Shown here piece after piece: positions 16,093 to 23,654 of a stretch of DNA of 47,650 nucleotides. Origin of the DNA: RGIG8785 sp045655245. GTDB lineage: Bacteria; Bacillota; Clostridia; RGIG8785. The notes under the pieces are model-generated. The model worked only from the letters and a program-made list of their open reading frames with translations, was not told the DNA's origin and did not search any database. The stretch spans positions 1-47,650 of the forward strand of contig JAZOOX010000025.1 of NCBI GenBank assembly GCA_045655245.1, read 5' to 3'. A program made the position numbers and the translations under genes. Positions within the stretch are counted from its first letter, which is position 1. Each line of letters starts with the position of its first letter.

Positions 16093-17208
16093 CTAAATAA
16101 ATTCTAACGGTTTGGTGCGGGAACGAACGTTGATGACCAAACCCATACCTAATAACGATGTAATTACCGAGGAGCCGCCGTAACTTAAGAAGGGCAGCGG
16201 AATCCCCGTGACCGGCAAAACGCCCAGGCACATTCCGATATTTTCAATCACGTGGAAAGCGAACATCATGGCAACGCCGATACAAAGCATCGAGCCGAAC
16301 ATATCCTTTGCCCGTTTTGCGGTGTCCAGGCTTCGGGTAATCAGGATGGTGTAAAGAACCATTACGCCAACACAACCGATCAATCCGCATTCTTCCCCCA
16401 GGACCGCAAAGATAAAGTCGGTCTGTTTTTCGGGAAGCGTGCCCATTTGGGTTTGTACCCCCTGGAAAAGGCCTTTTCCAAAAAACCTGCCCGAACCGAT
16501 CAGCAGTTTGGATTGGGAAACGTGGTACCCCGCATCGGTGAGTCCGGTGTTGGGGGACAAAAAGCTCAGAATGCGGTTTTTTTGGTAGGTGTCCAGTACA
16601 AAGAACCAAAGCAGGGGAGTGGTCGCCAAAAACGCCAAGAACCCGCAAAGGAGATAGCGCCAGTCAATCCCTGCCAAAAAGAGCATCCCCAAAAAGATAA
16701 AAGTATAGACCATCGCCGTTCCCGCATCAGGCTGAAGCAAAATCAGCCCCGTGAAAACGCCGAAGGTCAAAAGCAGGAGACAGACCGCATAGAGTTTGTT
16801 GATGTCCTGCTTTAATACGTTAATGATGTGTGCCAGTACGATGATATACGGAATTTTTACCAGTTCGCCCGGTTGTATTCCAACAGGCCCCAGGCGGATC
16901 CAGCTCTTACTGCCGATTTCTTCGCCCGAGCCGACAAAAAGCACCAGAATCAGCAAAAAGAGGCCCAGCCCCAAAAAAAGTTTCCACAAGTCTGAAAATC
17001 GGTCATAGTCTACTTTTTGCAAGAGTGCCATTGCCACCAGGCCAATCAGTACCGAAACGCCTTGTACCAGCATAAACCGTGCCGTGCCGTCCATGTTCCG
17101 TGTGGCACTGTAAATCAAAACCAGCCCAAAAAAGGTCAGGATGAGGGTCGAAACCAAGGAGAGCATATCCACATTGGCTCCAAACAGTTTTTGAAAAAAA
17201 CCTTTCAT
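16093..17208 (-). CDS. rodA: SEDS-family peptidoglycan glycosyltransferase RodA
   Basis: RodA polymerises lipid II during cell elongation with a class B PBP. The 371-residue protein has about ten hydrophobic segments and the SEDS signature near the C-terminus (GIPLPFLSYGGSSVITSLLG). Other features are IRLGPVGIQPGELVKI, LLQPDAGTAMVYTFIF and the ending NVRSRTKPLEFI. I call RodA rather than FtsW from the context (no division genes) and the sequence feel; this is less certain than the family. GAGGAGT, overlapping the mutY stop, serves as its ribosome site. Confidence 0.88.
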   Translation of the reverse strand: MKGFFQKLFGANVDMLSLVSTLILTFFGLVLIYSATRNMDGTARFMLVQGVSVLIGLVAMALLQKVDYDRFSDLWKLFLGLGLFLLILVLFVGSGEEIGSKSWIRLGPVGIQPGELVKIPYIIVLAHIINVLKQDINKLYAVCLLLLTFGVFTGLILLQPDAGTAMVYTFIFLGMLFLAGIDWRYLLCGFLAFLATTPLLWFFVLDTYQKNRILSFLSPNTGLTDAGYHVSQSKLLIGSGRFFGKGLFQGVQTQMGTLPEKQTDFIFAVLGEECGLIGCVGVMVLYTILITRSLDTAKRAKDMFGSMLCIGVAMMFAFHVIENIGMCLGVLPVTGIPLPFLSYGGSSVITSLLGMGLVINVRSRTKPLEFI

Positions 17209-17212
17209 CCCA

Positions 17213-18253
17213 TCACTCCTCTTTCAGTAATTTTTGATACGCGCGAAACGCGGTGGGTAAAGTAAAATCGTTGGATAGTTGGTCGGTGTCTGCCCAGACA
17301 AACATATCGTTGGGAGCGGATAAAACGGCGGAAAAGCCTTTCATCTCCCATACCCGATGAGTAAAGACGTGTTTGGCTTTTGGCAAAGGCTCCGTTTTTT
17401 CAGGGGACAACCCCCACTGCTCCAGTTGCAAAAGGGCGTCCTTTTTGGGCAGGTGCCCCGCTACATTGGGGAACTCCCAAAGTCCTGCCAAAAGTCCGTT
17501 TTCGGGGCGCTTTAAAAGAGCAACTTTATCGTTATATCGCAGAATAAACACCGTCTTTTTTTCGGTGACGGGAGCTTGTTTTTTACTCTTTATGGGAAGT
17601 TCTTCCCGGCGTCCTTCCCTTTTGGCTTGGCACAGGTCTGCCAGGGGGCAGACATCGCAACGGGGTGCCCCGTTGGGCAGACAGACGGTAGCGCCTAAAT
17701 CCATCAGTGCCTGGTTAAAATCCCCCGGACGCTGATGGGGCATTATCTGCTGTAAGTGTTTTTGCATAAGCCGTTTGGTTTCGGGAGCGGCAATGTCCCG
17801 CTCGTCAGCAGTCAGACGGGAAATGACCCGCAGCACGTTGCCGTCCACGGCAGGGACAGGGACTTGGTAGGCGATGGAGGCAATCGCTCCCGCCGTATAT
17901 TCCCCAATGCCGGGCAATTTAAGCAGTAATGCGGGGTCGCGGGGGAGAACGCCGTTAAACTCGTCTTGCACGATCCGCGCCGCTTTTTGCAGATTGCGGA
18001 CCCGGCTGTAATACCCCAACCCTTCCCAAAGCTTTAAGACTGTTTCTTCGTCGGCGGAAGCCAGGGCAGCGATATCGGGCAGGGTGGACACGAACCGTTC
18101 AAAATAGGGGATGGCAGGGTCCACGCGGGTTTGTTGCAACATGATTTCGGATATCCAGACCCGATAAGGGGTAGGGTCGTCCCGCCAAGGAAGGCTTCGT
18201 TTGCAGTTGTTATACCAAGTAACCAATGGGTTTACAATGGTTTGCAGTTCCAT
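17213..18253 (-). CDS. mutY: A/G-specific adenine DNA glycosylase
   Basis: MutY removes adenine mispaired with 8-oxoguanine. The 346 residues comprise an HhH-GPD glycosylase domain (WISEIMLQQTRV with the catalytic Glu; LPGIGEYTAGAIASIA helix-hairpin-helix; VPAVDGNVLRV with the catalytic Asp), an iron-sulfur loop with four Cys (CLPNGAPRCDVCPLADLC) and a C-terminal Nudix-like domain that recognises 8-oxoguanine. Earlier in-frame starts exist, but the ATG at 18253 has AGAGGAG and the usual N-terminus. It is the first gene of a five-gene minus-strand operon continuing into rodA, rpiB and two wall-active enzymes. Confidence 0.93.
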   Translation of the reverse strand: MELQTIVNPLVTWYNNCKRSLPWRDDPTPYRVWISEIMLQQTRVDPAIPYFERFVSTLPDIAALASADEETVLKLWEGLGYYSRVRNLQKAARIVQDEFNGVLPRDPALLLKLPGIGEYTAGAIASIAYQVPVPAVDGNVLRVISRLTADERDIAAPETKRLMQKHLQQIMPHQRPGDFNQALMDLGATVCLPNGAPRCDVCPLADLCQAKREGRREELPIKSKKQAPVTEKKTVFILRYNDKVALLKRPENGLLAGLWEFPNVAGHLPKKDALLQLEQWGLSPEKTEPLPKAKHVFTHRVWEMKGFSAVLSAPNDMFVWADTDQLSNDFTLPTAFRAYQKLLKEE

Positions 18254-18287
18254 GGCGAACTCCTCTCGGTTTTCAGATATCAACTTT

Positions 18288-18316
18288 ATTATAAAACAGT
18301 GACGCGAAAAAGTCAA
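18288..18316 (-). promoter_or_regulatory. Promoter of the mutY-rodA-rpiB operon
   Basis: Minus-strand TTGACT (18316-18311), 17-base spacer, TATAAT (18293-18288), ending 35 bases before the mutY start. Confidence 0.85.
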
Positions 18317-18318
18317 AC

Positions 18319-18349
18319 AAAAAAGGCGTTTGGAACTCAAACGCCTTTA
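18319..18349 (-). terminator. Terminator after the zinc-ribbon gene
   Basis: AAAGGCGTTTG (18322-18332) pairs with CAAACGCCTTT (18338-18348); the T run is on the minus strand. It ends the sigH/tRNA-Gly/zinc-ribbon unit just before the mutY promoter. Confidence 0.85.
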
Positions 18350-18375
18350 GAGATAATCCTATTAAAGTAAAGGGA

Positions 18376-18648
18376 TTATTGTCTCTGCTTTGCGAAGCAC
18401 TCGCTGCAGAATACCGGACGGTCATCCTTGGGTTGGAACGGAACGCGTGCAACGCCGCCACACTCTGCGCAGGTAGTCTCGAACATTTCGCGATTCTGCT
18501 TCAGATTGTTCTTGCGTGCGATGCGGCACTCTTTGCAACGAGTGGGCTCGTTCTGGAATCCCTTTTCCTGGTAGAATTCCTGCTCGCCTGCGGTGAACGT
18601 AAAGTCGCAACCACAGTCTACGCACTTCAATACTTTGTCTTCAAACAT
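18376..18648 (-). CDS. Small zinc-ribbon protein of unknown role
   Basis: A 90-residue protein with two double-Cys zinc ribbons: CVDCG and CKEC in the first half, CAECGG and CSECF in the second, separated by RIARKNNLKQNREMFETT. Proteins of this type are widespread in Clostridia and usually annotated only as zinc-binding; nucleic-acid binding or redox sensing are possible but not shown. The ATG at 18648 is preceded by GAGGGG; an earlier in-frame start lies inside the ribosome site and is not used. No promoter or terminator separates it from tRNA-Gly 54 bases upstream, so it may share a transcript with sigH. Confidence 0.8.
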   Translation of the reverse strand: MFEDKVLKCVDCGCDFTFTAGEQEFYQEKGFQNEPTRCKECRIARKNNLKQNREMFETTCAECGGVARVPFQPKDDRPVFCSECFAKQRQ

Positions 18649-18702
18649 TGGTTTTCCCCTCACTTTGAATAAAATCTATGCCTCATCATTTGTATGGGCA
18701 TA

Positions 18703-18776
18703 TGGAGCGGGTAACGGGGATCGAACCCGCACAGCCGGCTTGGGAAGCCGGTACTCTACCATTGAGCTATACCCGC
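18703..18776 (-). tRNA. tRNA-Gly (CCC)
   Basis: The minus strand starts GCGGGTATAGCTCAATGG and has anticodon loop TTCCCAA between CCGGC and GCCGG, giving CCC for glycine. The T-arm is GGGTTCGATCCC, the discriminator is U, and CCA is encoded. Its 5' end is only 6 bases after the sigH stop. Confidence 0.95.
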
Positions 18777-18782
18777 AAATTG

Positions 18783-19397
18783 TCATTCGTCTTCCTGCCT
18801 ACGGACGGTGTCCAGTTTCCGTTTGACGCGCTGCAAGGCATTGTCAATGGATTTTACCTGTTTGTCCATTTCGGTAGCAATTTCTTGATACGATTTGCCG
18901 TTTAAATGTTGAATTAATACCTGCTTTTCCAACTCACTCAGTAAGGTGTTGATACCATCCGCCAGATCCTCTAAGAATTCGCGGTGTTCAGCCACTCTTG
19001 CAGGGTCCACCCCAAAACTTTCATCGGGAAAATCCAAAGCGGGAGTATCCTCTGCCGAATCGGGAGCAGAAAGAGAGATATAACGGTTTAACGGCTGATG
19101 CTTCTGACGGGCAGCCAGTTTGACTGCCGTCTGAATCTGTCGGGTGATGCACAGGTCCGCAAACGAACGAAAGGATGCAGGCCGCTCGGGGTCAAAATCC
19201 CGAATTGCCTTGTAAAGGCCAATCATTCCCTCCTGCACCACATCATCGTGTTCGCCGCCTGCCAAAAAGTAAGAAGCACTTTTAATCCAAACGGTGCCGC
19301 GATAACGGGCAAGAAGTTCTGTCAAAGCCGCCTCGTCACCTGCCTGCGCAGCAAGAGCGAGCAGTTCATCGCTTTGCGGTTCGGTTGTTTTTGCCAT
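18783..19397 (-). CDS. sigH: RNA polymerase sigma-H-type factor (SigH)
   Basis: A 204-residue sigma-70 family factor of the SigH (sporulation/stationary-phase) type. Region 2 holds SYFLAGGEHDDVVQEGMIGL with YKAIRDFD and FADLCITRQIQTAVK; region 4 holds SYQEIATEMDKQVKSIDNAL and QRVKRKL. These match the well-known Bacillus SigH pattern closely. In Firmicutes SigH drives early sporulation or competence genes. The frame is open far upstream, but the ATG at 19397 has GGAGGA seven bases ahead. It has its own sigma-A promoter and is followed at once by tRNA-Gly. Confidence 0.93.
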   Translation of the reverse strand: MAKTTEPQSDELLALAAQAGDEAALTELLARYRGTVWIKSASYFLAGGEHDDVVQEGMIGLYKAIRDFDPERPASFRSFADLCITRQIQTAVKLAARQKHQPLNRYISLSAPDSAEDTPALDFPDESFGVDPARVAEHREFLEDLADGINTLLSELEKQVLIQHLNGKSYQEIATEMDKQVKSIDNALQRVKRKLDTVRRQEDE

Positions 19398-19436
19398 GCA
19401 AGGTTCCTCCCGACCGTAGTCAGTTAAACTATCTCC

Positions 19437-19465
19437 AGTATACAACAGTTTTTTCCTAAAGTCAA
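19437..19465 (-). promoter_or_regulatory. Promoter of sigH
   Basis: Minus-strand TTGACT (19465-19460), 17-base spacer, TATACT (19442-19437), 39 bases before the sigH start. Confidence 0.85.
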
Positions 19466-19605
19466 GCGGTTTTGGGATTTTGGGGAGGAAAGTATGGGGA
19501 GTCGGGGTGTTGCTGATGGAGGCGGCATCGGTTGGGTTGCGTCCTTTCGCTATCGGAATGCCTAAAACGGCGTTCCGGTTTCCAAAAACGAATTTTCCCA
19601 CCGTC

Positions 19606-19634
19606 TTGACAAATAGATTATTACATATTAAAAT
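19606..19634 (+). promoter_or_regulatory. Promoter of the acn-idh-rex operon
   Basis: TTGACA (19606-19611), 17-base spacer, TAAAAT (19629-19634). No Rex-type palindrome (TTGTTAA-N4-TTAACAA or similar) is visible around it. Confidence 0.8.
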
Positions 19635-19679
19635 AATAAGATAGAGAAAAAACTATACCTTTAGGAAGGACGATGACTT

Positions 19680-21605
19680 TTGGGACTCACATTAGCAGAA
19701 AAAATCATCAAAGCACATTTGGTAGAAGGGGAGATGGTTGCAGGTCAGGAGGTCGCCATTAAGATTGACCAGACCTTAACCCAGGACTCCACCGGTACCA
19801 TGGCATATTTACAGTTTGAAGCAATGGGCATTGATCGTGTCCGTACCGAGCGTTCGGTGGCGTACATTGACCACAACACCATCCAGTCGGGTTTTGAAAA
19901 CGCTGACGACCATATGTTTATCCAGACCGTGGCACAAAAGCACGGCGTTTATTTCTCCAAACCGGGCAACGGTATCTGTCACCAGGTCCAGCTGGAACGT
20001 TTCGGCGTCCCCGGAAAGACCCTGCTTGGCTCGGACAGCCACACCCCTACCGGCGGCGGTATCGGTATGCTGGCCATCGGTGCAGGCGGTTTGGATGTTG
20101 CCGTTGCAATGGGCGGCGGTGCATACTATATCACTATGCCGAAAATCGTTAAGGTTGAACTGGTGGGCAAACTTCGTCCCTGGGTCGCCGCAAAAGATAT
20201 TATCTTGGAAGTCCTGCGTCTCCTGACGGTAAAAGGCGGCGTTGGCAAGATCATCGAGTACACCGGCGAAGGGGTTAAGAGCCTCACTGTTCCCGAACGT
20301 GCAACCATCACGAATATGGGTGCCGAACTGGGCGCTACTACTTCCATTTTCCCTTCGGACGAGGTAACCTTGTCCTTCCTTCGTGCTCAGGGTCGTGAAG
20401 AGGCGTACACCCCCCTTTGTGCCGACCCCGATGCGGTCTATGCCGAAACGGTCACTATCGACCTGTCCGCATTGACCCCCCTGGCTGCACAACCCCATAG
20501 CCCCGACCGTGTAGACACCGTTGCCAACATCGGCGAAATCAAGGTCGATCAGGTTGCTATCGGCAGTTGTACCAACTCCTCGTACATGGACTTGATGAAA
20601 GTCGCCCAAATTTTAAAAGGAAAAACCGTTTGCCCGCATGTTTCGCTGGTTATTGCCCCCGGCTCTAAGCAGGTGCTGACCATGTTAGCGCAAAACGGCG
20701 CTCTGGCTGATTTGGTTGCCGCAGGCGCGCGCATTTTGGAATCTGCGTGCGGTCCCTGTATCGGTATGGGCCAAGCCCCTCGTACCAACGCCGTTTCCCT
20801 CCGTACCTTTAACCGCAACTTCGAAGGCCGCAGCGGTACCGCCTCGGCTCAGGTCTACCTCGTCAGCCCTGAAACGGCAGCCGTTTCGGCTCTGACCGGT
20901 TATCTGACCGATCCCTCCACCTGCGGCGAAGCCCCCGTGGTCGCACAACCCGAACATTTCCTGATCAACGATAATCTGGTGTTGCCCCCCGCAGAAAAGA
21001 GTAGCGATGTGGAAGTCGTTCGCGGCCCCAACATCCAGCCCTTCCCCATCAACCACGCGCTGGACGCAACCGTTTCAGGCAAAGCATTAATCAAGGTCGT
21101 CGACAACATCACTACCGACCATATTATGCCCTCCAACGCCAAACTGTTGCCTTACCGTTCCAACATCCCCCACTTGTCCGACTATTGCCTGGTCCCCTGC
21201 GACCCCGAATTCCCCGCCCGCGCGAAGAAAGAAGGCGGCGGCATCATCATCGGCGGCTCCAACTACGGCCAGGGCTCGTCTCGTGAACACGCCGCATTGG
21301 TTCCCTTGTACCTGGGCATCCGCGCGGTCATTGCCAAGTCCTTTGCCCGTATCCACGCCGCAAACCTGATGAATTCGGGCATCCTGCCCCTGACCTTCAC
21401 CAACGAAGCGGACTACGACACCGTTTCCCAGGGCGACGAACTGGTTCTCCCCGATATCCGCAACTGTGTAGAGAACGACCTCCCCATCGTTGTTGAAAAC
21501 AAAACCACGGGCAAGACCATTCCCGTTACCCTGACCCTGTCGGCTCGCCAACGTAAAATTCTGCTGGCAGGCGGTCTCTTGAACTTTACTCGTGAACAAG
21601 CATAA
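19680..21605 (+). CDS. acn: Aconitate hydratase
   Basis: Aconitase isomerises citrate to isocitrate using a [4Fe-4S] cluster. This is the short (641-residue) single-chain type found in many Clostridia rather than the roughly 890-residue AcnA. The cluster cysteines are in IGSCTNSSYMDLMKVA and ESACGPCIGMGQAP. HVSLVIAPGSKQ, an early SDSHTPTGGGIGMLAIGAGG and the swivel-domain GGSNYGQGSSREHAALVPLY carry active-site residues. The only possible start is TTG at 19680 (an in-frame stop lies just upstream), with AGGAAGGA nine bases ahead. With idh it forms the oxidative arm from citrate to 2-oxoglutarate. Confidence 0.95.
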   Translation: MGLTLAEKIIKAHLVEGEMVAGQEVAIKIDQTLTQDSTGTMAYLQFEAMGIDRVRTERSVAYIDHNTIQSGFENADDHMFIQTVAQKHGVYFSKPGNGICHQVQLERFGVPGKTLLGSDSHTPTGGGIGMLAIGAGGLDVAVAMGGGAYYITMPKIVKVELVGKLRPWVAAKDIILEVLRLLTVKGGVGKIIEYTGEGVKSLTVPERATITNMGAELGATTSIFPSDEVTLSFLRAQGREEAYTPLCADPDAVYAETVTIDLSALTPLAAQPHSPDRVDTVANIGEIKVDQVAIGSCTNSSYMDLMKVAQILKGKTVCPHVSLVIAPGSKQVLTMLAQNGALADLVAAGARILESACGPCIGMGQAPRTNAVSLRTFNRNFEGRSGTASAQVYLVSPETAAVSALTGYLTDPSTCGEAPVVAQPEHFLINDNLVLPPAEKSSDVEVVRGPNIQPFPINHALDATVSGKALIKVVDNITTDHIMPSNAKLLPYRSNIPHLSDYCLVPCDPEFPARAKKEGGGIIIGGSNYGQGSSREHAALVPLYLGIRAVIAKSFARIHAANLMNSGILPLTFTNEADYDTVSQGDELVLPDIRNCVENDLPIVVENKTTGKTIPVTLTLSARQRKILLAGGLLNFTREQA

Positions 21606-21633
21606 CATATAATAGAAGAAAGAGGGTTTTTCC

Positions 21634-22794
21634 ATGCAAGAACATATCCAAAAAGCGGTTGACCATTACGCCGCTCTCTTAAAAAGCCAGTTAGAACGCA
21701 ACGAACGCATCAAAGCCGAAAAAGACTTTGTTGATTACGACAAACTGGACCAAATCATCATCGGCGTTTGCGGCGGTGACGGCATCGGCCCCGAAATCAC
21801 TGCACAGGGCAAACGCATCCTGGAGTTTTTGTTAAAGGACAGAGTCGCTTCGGGTAAAGTCGTCTTTCGTGACATCAACGGTCTGACCATCGAAAACCGT
21901 GTTGCTGCAAACCGTGCCATTCCCGAAGACGTACTGGAAGAGCTGAAAGCTTGCCACGTCATCTTAAAGGGCCCCACCACGCCCCCCCGCGCAGGCGACC
22001 CCTGGCCCAACATCGAAAGCGCTAACGTTGCCATGCGTAAAGAGCTTGACCTCTTTGCCAACGTCCGACCCGTAAAGGTCCCCGACCAGGGTATCGACTG
22101 GGCGTTCTTCCGTGAGAACACCGAAGGCTCTTATGCTTTGGGTAGCAACGGCAGCCACGTTACCGACGACTTGGCGATCGACTTCTGTGTCGCTACTACC
22201 GAAGGTTGCGAGCGTATCGCCCGCGCCGCTTTTGACTACGCCCGTAAAAACGGCAAAAAACGTGTCACCATCGTTACCAAAGCCAATGTCATCAAAACCA
22301 CCGACGGTAAATTCCTTAAGATTTGCTACGAAGTCGCTAAGGACTACCCCGAAATCACTGTCGATGACTGGTACATCGATATTATGACCGCCAAACTGGT
22401 GGACGAGAAACGCCGCACCGCATTCGAGGTCGTTGTGCTCCCCAACCTCTATGGCGATATCTTAACCGACGAAGCCGCCGAGTTCCAGGGTGGTGTCGGT
22501 ACTGCAGGCTCTGCCAATATGGGTAAACGCTATGCCATGTTCGAAGCCATCCACGGCTCCGCACCCCGCATGGTTACCGAAGGCCGCGCCAAGTACGCCG
22601 ACCCCTGCTCGGTCCTGCGCGCCTGTGTCATGCTCTTAAACCACATCGGTGCTTCCGAGGAAGCCAAGAAACTGGAACGCGCTTTGGATATTTGCATGTA
22701 CGAAGAAAAGAAACTTACCGTTACCGGCCGTGATACCGGCGCCACCGGTGCAGCGTTCGCGGACTACGTTATGGAGACCATTTGTAAACTGTAA
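21634..22794 (+). CDS. Isocitrate dehydrogenase (isocitrate/isopropylmalate dehydrogenase family)
   Basis: A 386-residue beta-decarboxylating dehydrogenase that should oxidise isocitrate to 2-oxoglutarate. Motifs are GGDGIGPEIT, the substrate segment DWAFFRENTEGSYALG, the Lys segment VTIVTKANVIK, the metal-binding NLYGDILTDEAAE, and EAIHGSAPRM near the cofactor site. The ENTEG substrate loop and position after acn favour isocitrate over isopropylmalate. An N-terminal extension of about 40 residues precedes the core. NAD versus NADP preference cannot be settled by eye. It is 28 bases after acn and 12 bases before rex. Confidence 0.88.
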   Translation: MQEHIQKAVDHYAALLKSQLERNERIKAEKDFVDYDKLDQIIIGVCGGDGIGPEITAQGKRILEFLLKDRVASGKVVFRDINGLTIENRVAANRAIPEDVLEELKACHVILKGPTTPPRAGDPWPNIESANVAMRKELDLFANVRPVKVPDQGIDWAFFRENTEGSYALGSNGSHVTDDLAIDFCVATTEGCERIARAAFDYARKNGKKRVTIVTKANVIKTTDGKFLKICYEVAKDYPEITVDDWYIDIMTAKLVDEKRRTAFEVVVLPNLYGDILTDEAAEFQGGVGTAGSANMGKRYAMFEAIHGSAPRMVTEGRAKYADPCSVLRACVMLLNHIGASEEAKKLERALDICMYEEKKLTVTGRDTGATGAAFADYVMETICKL

Positions 22795-22806
22795 GAAGGT
22801 GTTAGG

Positions 22807-23445
22807 ATGGAATACAACCGCAAAAACGTGCCCGAGGCTGTCGTTCGTCGCCTCCCGCGCTACCATCGCTACCTGGGCGATTGCTTGAGAAACGGGGTCA
22901 CCCGCATCTCCTCTCAAGACCTGAGCGAGCGGATGCAGGTCACTGCCTCCCAAATCCGTCAGGACTTAAACTGCTTTGCCCAGTTCGGTCAGCAAGGCTA
23001 CGGTTACAACGTAGAAACCCTTTACCACGAAATCAACCGCATCCTCAACCTGACCACCGTCCAGCGCATCATCATCATCGGCGCAGGCCACCTGGGTTCT
23101 GCCCTTGCCAACTACCCCAATATGAAGACCCGCGGGTTCGAGGTCGAAGCCATGTTCGACATCGACCCCAACAAAATCGGCACCACCGTTGCAGGCGTCC
23201 CCGTCTGTGACATCGCCACTCTCGCCGATTGGATGCAAGAAAGCGGCGCCGATATCGCCGTCTTGTGCATCCCCAAGGAAACGGTCGCCGATGTTGCCCA
23301 ACATCTGGTCGACCTGGGCATCCGCGGCCTTTGGAACTTCTCTTACGCCGACTTAAAGGTCGATCCCCCCGTCCCCATCCAGAATATGCACCTCATCGAC
23401 AACCTGATGATGCTCTCTTACGGGATGAAAGAAGCCGAACTGTAA
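22807..23445 (+). CDS. rex: Redox-sensing transcriptional repressor Rex
   Basis: Rex binds DNA when the NAD pool is oxidised and is released by NADH, controlling fermentation and respiration genes. The 212-residue protein has an N-terminal winged helix (PEAVVRRLPRYHRYLG, then SSQDLSERMQVTASQIRQDL) and a Rossmann domain (IIIIGAGHLGSALANYPN, FDIDPNKIGTTVAGVPV) plus the C-terminal swapped helix (LMMLSYGMKEAEL). Co-transcription with acn and idh is notable, since these generate reducing equivalents. Codons are strongly C-ending through idh and rex. The stop lies inside the first WalR-like site of the next gene. Confidence 0.95.
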   Translation: MEYNRKNVPEAVVRRLPRYHRYLGDCLRNGVTRISSQDLSERMQVTASQIRQDLNCFAQFGQQGYGYNVETLYHEINRILNLTTVQRIIIIGAGHLGSALANYPNMKTRGFEVEAMFDIDPNKIGTTVAGVPVCDIATLADWMQESGADIAVLCIPKETVADVAQHLVDLGIRGLWNFSYADLKVDPPVPIQNMHLIDNLMMLSYGMKEAEL

Positions 23446-23488
23446 CAAAACGGTTACAAACAAGGCGAAAAATTACAGTTTTGTTACA
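23442..23488 (-). promoter_or_regulatory. Two tandem WalR-type boxes upstream of the S-layer gene
   Basis: On the minus strand TGTAAC (23458-23453), 5 bases, TGTTAC (23447-23442), and TGTAAC (23488-23483), 5 bases, TGTAAT (23477-23472). Both fit the TGTWAH-N5-TGTWAH consensus known for WalR in Bacillus and Staphylococcus. They lie 16-62 bases upstream of the -35 of the S-layer promoter, the position expected for activation. Their arms also make an 11-bp inverted repeat (23441-23451 / 23478-23488). Confidence 0.6.
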
Positions 23489-23503
23489 AGTTGAGAAATA
23501 TTA

Positions 23504-23532
23504 TTGACGAACGAAACTTTCTTTGCTATGAT
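23504..23532 (+). promoter_or_regulatory. Promoter of the S-layer protein gene
   Basis: TTGACG (23504-23509), 17-base spacer, TATGAT (23527-23532). Expected transcription start is near 23539, leaving a leader of about 115 bases. Confidence 0.85.
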
Positions 23533-23538
23533 GTTACC

Positions 23539-23640
23539 AGAGTCAGAGTAGAGGATACTCTGCTCTGACAGGTAACTTTATGGACCAGAAAGAGCACGTG
23601 GGTTACCTGATAACCAATCTGCTCTTTCAAAAAATTTTTT
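23539..23640 (+). promoter_or_regulatory. Structured 5' leader of the S-layer mRNA
   Basis: A hairpin close to the predicted 5' end has two competing pairings: CAGAGTA (23544-23550) with TACTCTG (23556-23562), or GTCAGAG (23542-23548) with CTCTGAC (23563-23569). A second hairpin pairs GAAAGAGCA (23588-23596) with TGCTCTTTC (23620-23628) and contains GGTTA/TAACC inside. GGTAAC (23571-23576) could instead pair with GTTACC (23602-23607). A6T6 then leads into AGGAGG. It is likely an mRNA-stabilising leader, possibly regulatory. Confidence 0.6.
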
Positions 23641-23654
23641 AGGAGGAATTGAGA

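Noticed and set aside
19809..20609. A 266-codon minus-strand frame within acn
   Set aside because: It is fully contained in a clear aconitase gene, and its composition is typical of an antisense shadow.
23588..23640. Reading the second leader hairpin of the S-layer gene as a terminator
   Set aside because: The stem is followed first by six A and only then by six T, so the T run is not adjacent to the stem; premature termination is unlikely.
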